From Actinomycetota bacterium (lineage in GTDB: Bacteria > Actinomycetota > Thermoleophilia > Solirubrobacterales > Solirubrobacteraceae), in the NCBI GenBank assembly GCA_005883905.1, contig VAYD01000072.1, forward strand, positions 516-7,508: DNA of 6,993 nt, given 5' to 3'. This document shows positions 1 through 5,193 of the stretch, one piece after another. Below the pieces are notes generated by a model, which worked only from the letters and a program-made list of their open reading frames with translations, searched no databases and was not told where the DNA came from. Each line of letters begins with the position of its first letter. Position 1 is the stretch's first letter. The translations under genes were made by a program, and so were the position numbers.

Positions 1-561
1 GGCGAGAGCGGCGTCTGGGTGTCGCTGCGCTCGATCCGCCCGGGCGTCGACGACCGCATCGAGCGTGTCCGCCCCAATGACGTGCCGCTGCACGTCGTCA
101 AGACGATCCCGATGCCGGCGGGCGCGCAGTCGATCGCGGTCGGCTACGGCGCGGCCTGGGTCGTCAACAACAAGGGCGACACTGTGACCCGAGTCGATCT
201 CGTGACCGGTCAGTGGTCGATCGTCCCCGTCGGCCGCAACCCACGCGCGATCGCGGTCGGCGGCGGATGGGTCTGGGTCGCCAATCGCGACAGCAGCACC
301 GTCACCGCGATCCGCCCCTCGAGCCTGCAGACGTCGACGATCAAGGTCGGGCAGTTCCCGCAGGGCGTCGACGTCGCCGGCGGCTACGTCTGGGTGCCCG
401 GCTACGGGGACTCGACGCTGACCCGGATCGACGCGCGCACGCGCCGCGTCGTGGGCGAGCCGCTGTCGATGCCGCTGAACCCGAAGGCCGTTGCCGGCTT
501 CGGCAGCGATGTCTGGGTGACCTCGACGTCCGACGGCTCGGTCACGCACGTACGGTCCTGA
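1..561 (+). CDS. YncE/Vgb-like beta-propeller protein, C-terminal part (5' end outside window)
   Basis: The frame is open from base 1 (reading GESGVWVSLRS...), so the GTG at 19 is probably internal and the gene starts upstream. The visible 186 residues hold about four tandem blades of roughly 40 residues. They start near KTIPMPAG, IVPVGRNP, TIKVGQFP and EPLSMPLNP, and each has an [AV]WV strand followed by a D-S/G-T-[VL]-T turn (NNKGDTVTRVD, NRDSSTVTAIR, GYGDSTLTRID, TSDGSVTHVRS). This is the pattern of YVTN/YncE and virginiamycin-B-lyase-like propellers. In actinobacteria such modules often form the C-terminal sensor or binding part of SARP-type regulators or Ser/Thr kinases, so the missing N-terminus decides the function. 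No catalytic residues can be assigned. The stop TGA (559-561) shares its A with an ATG at 561 in the lipoprotein frame, suggesting an operon. The fold is fairly certain and the role unknown. Confidence 0.85.
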   Translation, partial: GESGVWVSLRSIRPGVDDRIERVRPNDVPLHVVKTIPMPAGAQSIAVGYGAAWVVNNKGDTVTRVDLVTGQWSIVPVGRNPRAIAVGGGWVWVANRDSSTVTAIRPSSLQTSTIKVGQFPQGVDVAGGYVWVPGYGDSTLTRIDARTRRVVGEPLSMPLNPKAVAGFGSDVWVTSTSDGSVTHVRS

Positions 562-599
562 TGGGACCTCGCGCGCCCGCGCGCGCGTACTGTCGGTGG

Positions 600-2027
600 A
601 TGAGGCGGGCCGGAGCATTGCTGGCGCTCATGCTGGCCGGGTGCGGCAGCGGGCACGCTGCGCCCGGCACCGTCCATCGCGCTGACGGCGTCCGCTACAT
701 CCTGCCGGCGGGCTGGCACGCTGCCACGCGGTCGCTGACGCCGCATCTCGTGAACCCGCGCGAGGTCTTCACCGCCGGCACCGGGCCGCTCGCCACGGGG
801 TCAGGGCGCTGCGCGCAGATGCCTTCGGCGGCGCTTTCCGCGATGCGCCCACGCGACGTGCTCGTCACGGTCCAGGAACGGTTCGGCTCCGACAGCGAGT
901 TCGCGCCCCGGCACAAGCGCTTTGCGCTGGGCCCGCGCAACACGAGCGTCGTCCGGCAGTGCGCGCGCCCGGACGCGACCTTCGAGACCTACTGGTCGGG
1001 CTTCCGCGACGGCGGGCGCGGGTTCCACGTGCTCGTCGCCGTCGGGCGCTCGGCGCCAGACGCGCGCGTGCGCCAGGCGCTGGCGCTGCTGGACTCGATG
1101 CAGATCGCCGCGCGGCCACCGGTCCGGATCAACCCCGATGACGCGATCCCCGAACGCGACGCCGCAGCCGGCGTCGACCTCGTGCATCCGATCGCCTGGC
1201 GCCGCTTCCGCCCGCCGCTGACGCAGGCGATCCCCGGGCGCGACCAGCTCGCGCTCGGCACGTTCCGCCTGCACCAGAGCAGGCCGGACCCGAACTGCAC
1301 GCCGGCGACCGCGCTGCGCGCGCGACCGCCCCGCGGCGGGTTCGTCTTCATGTACGAGTCGACGCTCGACCCGACCGAGCTCGCCCGCATCCCGCCGCGG
1401 CCGCGGCGGCTGACGTTGTCGCCGGCGCGACCGTACGAGTGCTTCGGCCTGTCCTGGCGCGTGGACTTCCGCGACGGCGGCCGCGCATTCACGGCACACG
1501 TGTACGGGCCACCGCGCGAGCGCGCCCAAGCGCTTGCGATCCTCGATTCGCTGCGGATCCGGCCGGCGCCGTTCAGCACCCGGCTGCACGCGGCGCGGTT
1601 CCGCGCAACCGCCGGTTTTCGCACGAGGGTGAGCGGCCCGCAGCACGAATCGAGCTGTCTGGGTCAGCGGACGTCGTGGGCCTCCACGGTCCCGTTCACG
1701 GACGGACCGTCCGAGCTGCCGCCCCACCGCATGACCGCGGCGCTGCCGCCGGACGGGATCATCATGGCCGTCGTGCAGTGGCGGCAATGCCGGATCGTGC
1801 GCGGCCTGCGCGCGCTGCGCCCGCCGCTGCGGCTCTCCGACGCGGTCCGGATGCAGTTCCCGGGCCCGCGCGGCGACGAGCTGCCGCTGTTGCGCATCAT
1901 GGGTCGGTTCCCAGGTCGTTACAACGTCGACCTGTGGCTGTTCTACGGCCGCCGCCACCCCACGGCCGCGCAACGCGCCGCGGCACAGCGCGAGCTCGCC
2001 GGCGTGCGCTGGCCTACAGGTCTCTGA
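600..2027 (+). CDS. Predicted lipoprotein with three tandem repeats, each with a cysteine pair
   Basis: The 475-residue product has a compact lipoprotein signal: MRRAGALLALMLAGC, with arginines at 2-3, a hydrophobic core, and the LAGC lipobox at Cys15. It should therefore be exported and anchored on the outer face of the membrane. The mature part holds three diverged units at about 30-169, 191-320 and 333-472. Units 1 and 2 share FRDGGR[GA]F and a closing helix (ALALLDSMQI / ALAILDSLRI); unit 3 ends similarly (AQRELAGVRWP). Apart from Cys15 the only cysteines are 71/121, 233/281 and 353/397, two per unit and 44-50 residues apart, which suggests one disulfide per unit. I do not recognise a named family and assign no function. 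An alternative ATG at 561 overlaps the upstream stop (TGATG) and would add 13 residues. I chose 600 because it gives a normal-length n-region. Neither start has a well-spaced Shine-Dalgarno; GGTGG at 595-599 directly abuts ATG 600. Other frames across this region are GC-driven shadows. Confidence 0.85.
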   Translation: MRRAGALLALMLAGCGSGHAAPGTVHRADGVRYILPAGWHAATRSLTPHLVNPREVFTAGTGPLATGSGRCAQMPSAALSAMRPRDVLVTVQERFGSDSEFAPRHKRFALGPRNTSVVRQCARPDATFETYWSGFRDGGRGFHVLVAVGRSAPDARVRQALALLDSMQIAARPPVRINPDDAIPERDAAAGVDLVHPIAWRRFRPPLTQAIPGRDQLALGTFRLHQSRPDPNCTPATALRARPPRGGFVFMYESTLDPTELARIPPRPRRLTLSPARPYECFGLSWRVDFRDGGRAFTAHVYGPPRERAQALAILDSLRIRPAPFSTRLHAARFRATAGFRTRVSGPQHESSCLGQRTSWASTVPFTDGPSELPPHRMTAALPPDGIIMAVVQWRQCRIVRGLRALRPPLRLSDAVRMQFPGPRGDELPLLRIMGRFPGRYNVDLWLFYGRRHPTAAQRAAAQRELAGVRWPTGL

Positions 2028-2730
2028 CCGTCACGACCCCCGTCTGCAGCGCCTCCGCCACGAGCCGTGAGCGCTTCTGATTGGGCGGCAGGTCCTCGAT
2101 CCCGAAGCGCTGGAACAGCATCCGCAGGTGCGCCTTGACGGCGTCGACGGACAGATGCAGCTCCTCGGCGATCTGGCCGTTGCTGGCGGGCGCGGCGAAC
2201 TCGTTGTGCTTGAACGGGCGGGCAAGCGCGACGAGCACCTGGCGCTGCGTCGCCGGCAGGTCGTCGCGGCTGACGCGCGGCACGCCGACGTGGGTCGGGC
2301 TCGAGAGCTCGGCAGCCGCGGGCCGCCGGTAGGCGATTGACGTGGCGCCCGCGCGGATCACGTCGCCGTCGCGAAGGCGCACGCGCCCGCCGATCCGCGA
2401 GCCGTTGACGAACGTGCCGTTGCGCGAGAGGCCGTCGTCGCTGATGGTCCACTCGCCGCCGATGCGCTCGAGCTCGGCATGCAGGCGGGAGACCTCCTCG
2501 TCCCACGGCAGGTTCACGTCGTTGGACGGGTTGCGGCCGATCGACAGGCGCGTGGGCCGGTCGTCGGCCAGAGCGACTATCCGCTGCGCGCCCTCGCCGT
2601 CGCGCAGGACGAGGAACGGCGCGCCGGCGCGCTCGGCCTCGATGCGCGAGCGCAGCTCGGTGGTATCCTCGGCCGCCTTCGCCTGGCGCTCGCGCTCGGC
2701 TTCCTTCAGCTTGTCGAAGAGCTTGCTCAT
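2014..2730 (-). CDS. FHA domain protein with C-terminal helix-turn-helix
   Basis: The 238-residue cytoplasmic protein starts with a charged helix (MSKLFDKLKEAERERQ, about 1-34). An FHA domain follows at about 38-136 with the canonical phosphothreonine-binding residues: GR at 65-66, SRLH at 81-84, NGT at 104-106 and NG at 109-110. The C-terminal part (about 157-232) looks like a GerE/winged helix-turn-helix: TQRQVLVALARPF, then NGQIAEELHLSVDAVKAHLRMLFQRFG. This points to a one-component regulator that could read a phosphothreonine signal and bind DNA. The layout is opposite to EmbR, where FHA is C-terminal. No Ser/Thr kinase lies in the window. Its last 14 nt overlap the lipoprotein 3' end tail to tail (TAG at 2014-2016), and its ATG overlaps the divergent sigma gene start. 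An SD-like CGAAGA lies only 1 nt from the ATG, so initiation signals are poor. The FHA call is firm; DNA binding is inferred. Confidence 0.92.
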   Translation of the reverse strand: MSKLFDKLKEAERERQAKAAEDTTELRSRIEAERAGAPFLVLRDGEGAQRIVALADDRPTRLSIGRNPSNDVNLPWDEEVSRLHAELERIGGEWTISDDGLSRNGTFVNGSRIGGRVRLRDGDVIRAGATSIAYRRPAAAELSSPTHVGVPRVSRDDLPATQRQVLVALARPFKHNEFAAPASNGQIAEELHLSVDAVKAHLRMLFQRFGIEDLPPNQKRSRLVAEALQTGVVTVRDL

Positions 2731-2737
2731 TTCTTCG
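2715..2737. promoter_or_regulatory. Inverted repeat spanning both FHA and sigma start codons
   Basis: CGAAGA (2715-2720) and its exact reverse complement TCTTCG (2732-2737) flank an 11-nt spacer. The spacer region also contains a smaller dyad, GAGC-TT-GCTC (2719-2728). The element covers the ATG of the FHA gene (2728-2730, minus) and the TTG of the sigma gene (2723-2725, plus). A regulator bound here could affect both genes. The arms could also be read as poorly spaced Shine-Dalgarno-like sequences, one for each gene. Six-base arms can arise by chance, so a function is speculative. Confidence 0.3.
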
Positions 2738-3262
2738 GATGACGACCTGGTCCGCGCCCTGCGCGCCGGCGAGCCCGGCGCCTTCGACGCGATCCACCAC
2801 CGCTACCACGCGCCGCTGCTGGCGTTCGCCCGCCAGATGTTCGGCGGTCGCCACCACGACGCCGAGGAAGTCGTGCAGGACGCGTTCGTGCGCGCGCTCG
2901 GCGCGCTGCGCGAGACCGATCGCCAGATGGCGCTGCGCCCGTGGCTCTACGCGATCACGCGCAACCGCGCCCTGGACGAGCTGCGCCGGCCGCAGCGGAC
3001 GCTGTCGATCGCCGCCGAGGACCTGGCCCTGCCGGACCCCGGCGCCAGCCCGCCGTCGATCGTCGCCCGCAGTGAGGCCGTCGCCGCGCTGGTCGCGGAC
3101 CTGGAGGACCTCCCCACGCGCCAGCGGCGCGCGCTGGTCATGCACGAGCTCGAGAACCGCCCGCACTCCCAGATCGGGCGGGCGCTGAAGGTGTCACGAG
3201 GCGCGTCGAAGGCCTTGGTGCACCGCGCGCGCGGGTCGCTCAACGCGCGTCGCGCGGGCTGA
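2723..3262 (+). CDS. ECF-type RNA polymerase sigma factor (sigma-70 family)
   Basis: From the TTG at 2723 the product is 179 residues, a normal ECF size. Region 2 spans about 19-90 (AFDAIHHRYHAPLLAFARQMF, DAEEVVQDAFVRAL, then RPWLYAITRNRALDELRR). Region 4 spans about 118-172 (LEDLPTRQRRALVMHELENR, then the helix-turn-helix around HSQIGRALKVSRGASKALVHRARGSL). The protein should direct RNA polymerase to a specific promoter set. There is no C-terminal extension, and no zinc-finger anti-sigma gene lies next to it. The frame stays open upstream to 2342, but that part is antisense to the FHA gene and has no sigma features. Possible starts near region 2 are TTG 2723 (MLISSDDDLVRALRAGE), TTG 2711, or the rare ATT at 2729. 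The ATG at 2739 is out of frame. Thus the start is uncertain by a few residues, but the identity is not. The ankyrin gene follows after 48 nt on the same strand. Confidence 0.88.
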   Translation: MLISSDDDLVRALRAGEPGAFDAIHHRYHAPLLAFARQMFGGRHHDAEEVVQDAFVRALGALRETDRQMALRPWLYAITRNRALDELRRPQRTLSIAAEDLALPDPGASPPSIVARSEAVAALVADLEDLPTRQRRALVMHELENRPHSQIGRALKVSRGASKALVHRARGSLNARRAG

Positions 3263-3299
3263 CATTCCGTCTCCGGCGAACGGCGCGTAGCCTGACGCC

Positions 3300-3305
3300 A
3301 GGAGG
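3300..3305 (+). promoter_or_regulatory. Strong Shine-Dalgarno AGGAGG for the ankyrin gene
   Basis: A perfect AGGAGG lies 5 nt before the GTG at 3311 and fixes that GTG as the start. It is one of only two clear ribosome binding sites in the window; most other starts here are overlapping or probably leaderless. A TANNNT-type sequence (TAGCCT, 3288-3293) lies just upstream, but I see no convincing -35 partner. Confidence 0.85.
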
Positions 3306-3310
3306 CCATC

Positions 3311-4408
3311 GTGACTTCGCAGCAGAACCTCGAGCAGCCGTTCCGAACCGACCTGGACTACTACGAGGGTCGCGCCAGCGGCATCGCCTCGGTCCGGGGC
3401 GTCAGTATCGCCGAAGCCCGTCGCGACCTCGCTGCGCGCCACGGCTTCTCGAGCTGGCGCGAGCTTCGCCGCCATGTCGAGGCGATGGACCGCGGAGAGG
3501 AGCCGCCCACCCCGTTCGTGCGGGCCTACCGCGCGCTCGAGAACAACGACCGCGACCAGCTCGCAGCGCTGCTGGACCGTTTCCCCGAGCTCGTCGAGCA
3601 ACGCGGCACCAACGGCAACGACCTGCTCGGGATGGCCGGCGACATCGCGATCACCTCACTGCTGCTGGAGCGCGGCGCGGACCCGAATCGCGGCAACGAC
3701 TACGGCTGGACGAAGCTGCACCAGGCGGGCTACGGCAACGACTGCGACCTCGCCGAGCTCATGCTCGCCGCCGGCGCGCGCACCGACCTCTTCGCGCGCG
3801 GTGACGGCGGAACGCCGCTGATCGCCGCGCTCTTCTGGGGCCACCGCGAGGTCGCCGCCCTCCTCGGCCGCGAGCCGCGCAACCTGCGCGTCGCCGCAGG
3901 GCTCGGCGACCTCGACCTGATCGACGAGCTGGTCGGCACGCCACAGGCCGGCGCGCACCGGGGCTTCTATCGCCCCCACGGCGGATTCCCCACCTGGCAG
4001 CCCTCGGACGATCCCGGCGAGATCCTCGACGAGGCGCTCGTCTGGGCCGCCAAGTCCGACCGCGTCGAAGCGATCCGCCGGCTCGTCGAGCACGGCGCCC
4101 GCGTCGACGCAGACCCCTTCCGCGGCACGCCGCTCATCTGGGCCGCGGTCAACGGCCACGAAGCCTCGATCCGCGCCCTCGTCGAGCTCGGCGCCGACCC
4201 CAACCGGCGCGGGACCTTCGGCGGACGGAGCCATGGCCAGGGCGTCACCGCGATCCACCCCGCCGCACAGGCAGGGCAGCGCGACGCCGTCGTCGCGCTG
4301 CTCGAACTCGGAGCCGACCCGCTCGTCCTAGACGAGCTCCACGGCGGCAACGCACTCGGATGGGCCCGCGTCGGCGGCCATGAGGACCTCGCCGACATCC
4401 TCCCCTGA
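3311..4408 (+). CDS. Ankyrin-repeat protein
   Basis: The 365-residue soluble protein has no signal peptide or membrane segment, so it is probably cytoplasmic. Residues about 25-58 form a short helical module (VSIAEARRDLAARHGFSSWRELRRHVE) of a kind seen at the N-terminus of many bacterial ankyrin proteins. Ankyrin units follow: a degenerate one at about 70-100, then LLLERGADPNRGN (117-129), WTKLHQAGYGNDCDLAELMLAAGA (133-156), GGTPLIAALFWGHREVAALL (166-185), EALVWAAKSDRVEAIRRLVEHGA (241-263), GTPLIWAAVNGHEASIRALVELGADPN (272-298), TAIHPAAQAGQRDAVVALLELGADP (313-337) and a last half-repeat to 365. A non-repeat insert at about 210-238, rich in Gly, Pro and aromatic residues, breaks the array into two blocks. 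Ankyrin arrays bind proteins, and the partner is unknown. Translation starts at GTG 3311, supported by AGGAGG. It lies 48 nt after the sigma gene and may be co-transcribed. The stop is 7 nt from the convergent membrane protein stop. Confidence 0.93.
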   Translation: MTSQQNLEQPFRTDLDYYEGRASGIASVRGVSIAEARRDLAARHGFSSWRELRRHVEAMDRGEEPPTPFVRAYRALENNDRDQLAALLDRFPELVEQRGTNGNDLLGMAGDIAITSLLLERGADPNRGNDYGWTKLHQAGYGNDCDLAELMLAAGARTDLFARGDGGTPLIAALFWGHREVAALLGREPRNLRVAAGLGDLDLIDELVGTPQAGAHRGFYRPHGGFPTWQPSDDPGEILDEALVWAAKSDRVEAIRRLVEHGARVDADPFRGTPLIWAAVNGHEASIRALVELGADPNRRGTFGGRSHGQGVTAIHPAAQAGQRDAVVALLELGADPLVLDELHGGNALGWARVGGHEDLADILP

Positions 4409-4415
4409 CCGCGGC

Positions 4416-5051
4416 CTACATGGCCGGCGCGGCCTCGACCCTCCGTCCCCGCCGCCGCACCATCGGCGCGATGCTGACCGCGAGCACCCACACGAAGAAC
4501 AGCGGCACCGCGAACTGCCCGAACGCGGCCTTCGGCATGGCCATGCCGACGAATGACACGGCCGCAAGCGCAAGCGCGGTCCGGCGGAGCCACCCGCTGA
4601 CCGGAGCGATCGCAAGGATCCCGCCGGCGATGCCCCAGCTCACGGCGAACAGGCCCGCCTGGAGGTCGAACAGCGCAAGGGTCGTCGGTGCGCCGAGCCC
4701 GTGTCCCGCCCGGTACTCGAGCACGTCGCCGAGGACGAGACTGAGCGTGGTCACCGCAAGGTATGAGGCGGCCCCGAGCAGGCCGACGCGCCCCACCAGA
4801 CCCGGGCGCGAACGGAACAGCCAAACCGCGAACACCGCGAAGGCGGGCAGCGAGAGCAGCTCCAGGTACGCGCCGACCCAGACCCCGCTCCCGACCGGAT
4901 CGGCGAACGCCTTGACGATCTTCGCGTCCGAATCGCCGAGCGTGACGGCGGCGCGGCCGGCGGCCGAACCGACGGCAACTCCTGCCAGCTCGAGCACCAC
5001 GAACAGCAGGCCGGCAAGCGGCCCGAGACGAGACAAACGATCCTCCGACAT
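4416..5051 (-). CDS. Six-helix membrane protein of unknown function (DUF4386-like style)
   Basis: The 211-residue product is strongly hydrophobic, with about six predicted transmembrane segments near residues 8-31, 57-79, 87-108, 125-149, 155-172 and 176-197. It ends in a basic tail (MVRRRGRRVE) that should face the cytoplasm by the positive-inside rule. I see no catalytic motif. The look resembles small DUF4386-type actinobacterial membrane proteins, but that assignment is tentative. The frame is open 34 codons further upstream, but I chose ATG 5051 (MSEDRLSRLG) because GGAGG sits 6 nt before it and the upstream residues are charged and non-hydrophobic. It is divergent from the histidine kinase gene across 142 nt, an arrangement compatible with control by that two-component pair. 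It converges on the ankyrin gene with only 7 nt between stops. Confidence 0.85.
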   Translation of the reverse strand: MSEDRLSRLGPLAGLLFVVLELAGVAVGSAAGRAAVTLGDSDAKIVKAFADPVGSGVWVGAYLELLSLPAFAVFAVWLFRSRPGLVGRVGLLGAASYLAVTTLSLVLGDVLEYRAGHGLGAPTTLALFDLQAGLFAVSWGIAGGILAIAPVSGWLRRTALALAAVSFVGMAMPKAAFGQFAVPLFFVWVLAVSIAPMVRRRGRRVEAAPAM

Positions 5052-5057
5052 GTGAGT

Positions 5058-5063
5058 CCTCCT
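5058..5063 (-). promoter_or_regulatory. Shine-Dalgarno for the membrane protein gene
   Basis: On the minus strand GAGGAGGA (5057-5064, core GGAGG at 5058-5062) lies about 6 nt before the ATG at 5051. This selects MSEDRL as the N-terminus over the longer open frame reaching 5153. Confidence 0.8.
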
Positions 5064-5101
5064 CGAGTTGCTGATGGGGAGGCACCGTAGGTCGGGTTCC
5101 A

Positions 5102-5117
5102 GGGAGATTCGTCTCCC
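5102..5117. promoter_or_regulatory. Perfect dyad GGGAGA-TTCG-TCTCCC
   Basis: Two exact 6-bp complementary arms flank a 4-nt centre, about 50 nt upstream of the membrane protein ATG and 77 nt upstream of the kinase start. It could be an operator for a dimeric regulator, for example the NarL-type protein encoded nearby. In a membrane-gene transcript it could form a 5' leader hairpin. No run of T follows on either strand, so it is not a normal terminator. Confidence 0.4.
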
Positions 5118-5181
5118 ATCCGGCTGATCTTCGCGCGTACGGATCCCCCACAAGGCAGAGGAAAGTCGCGCCTCGCAGGGC

Positions 5182-5187
5182 TAACGT
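5182..5187 (+). promoter_or_regulatory. Candidate -10 element (TAACGT) for a leaderless kinase transcript
   Basis: TAACGT matches the actinobacterial TANNNT -10 pattern and ends 6 nt before GTG 5194, so transcription could start at or next to the start codon. No Shine-Dalgarno is present at a useful distance, which supports leaderless translation. The position 17 nt upstream (AGGAAA, 5159-5164) is not a recognisable -35. Confidence 0.4.
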
Positions 5188-5193
5188 TGGCTC

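Larger units (their letters stand above)
5052..5193. promoter_or_regulatory. Divergent intergenic control region
   Basis: These 142 nt separate the membrane protein gene (minus) from the histidine kinase gene (plus) and must hold the signals for both unless promoters lie inside genes. The region contains the membrane gene's ribosome binding site, a perfect 6-bp dyad (5102-5117) and a TAACGT -10-like hexamer (5182-5187). A minus-strand TACGGT (5084-5089) could be a -10 for the membrane gene, but no good -35 goes with it. The open frame of the membrane gene into this region has no coding support. Confidence 0.6.

Noticed and set aside
571..589. Alternating GC tract as a possible Z-DNA or regulatory element
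   Set aside because: Short CG-rich runs are expected at this base composition and nothing else marks it.
213..599. Upstream extension of the lipoprotein open frame into the propeller gene
   Set aside because: The extension is an Arg/Pro/Gly-rich shadow of the propeller frame, with no recognisable motif, while the lipoprotein signal at 600 gives a clear N-terminus.
2664..2669. TATCCT as a -10 element for the sigma gene inside the FHA gene
   Set aside because: It matches TANNNT, but the sequence 17 nt upstream (GATGCG) is not a -35. Such hexamers occur by chance, so it was not listed as a promoter.
2342..2722. Upstream extension of the sigma factor open frame
   Set aside because: It runs antisense through the FHA domain, is Arg/Ser-rich, and would add over 120 residues absent from ECF factors.
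1943..3166. Long minus-strand open frame across the FHA and sigma genes
   Set aside because: It is a low-complexity Arg/Ala/Gly-rich product with no domain and is offset from the real FHA frame. It is typical of GC-rich antisense openness.
4412..4426. Hairpin between the convergent ankyrin and membrane protein stops as a terminator
   Set aside because: The stem is only about 5 bp around a TACAT loop, with no T-run on either strand.
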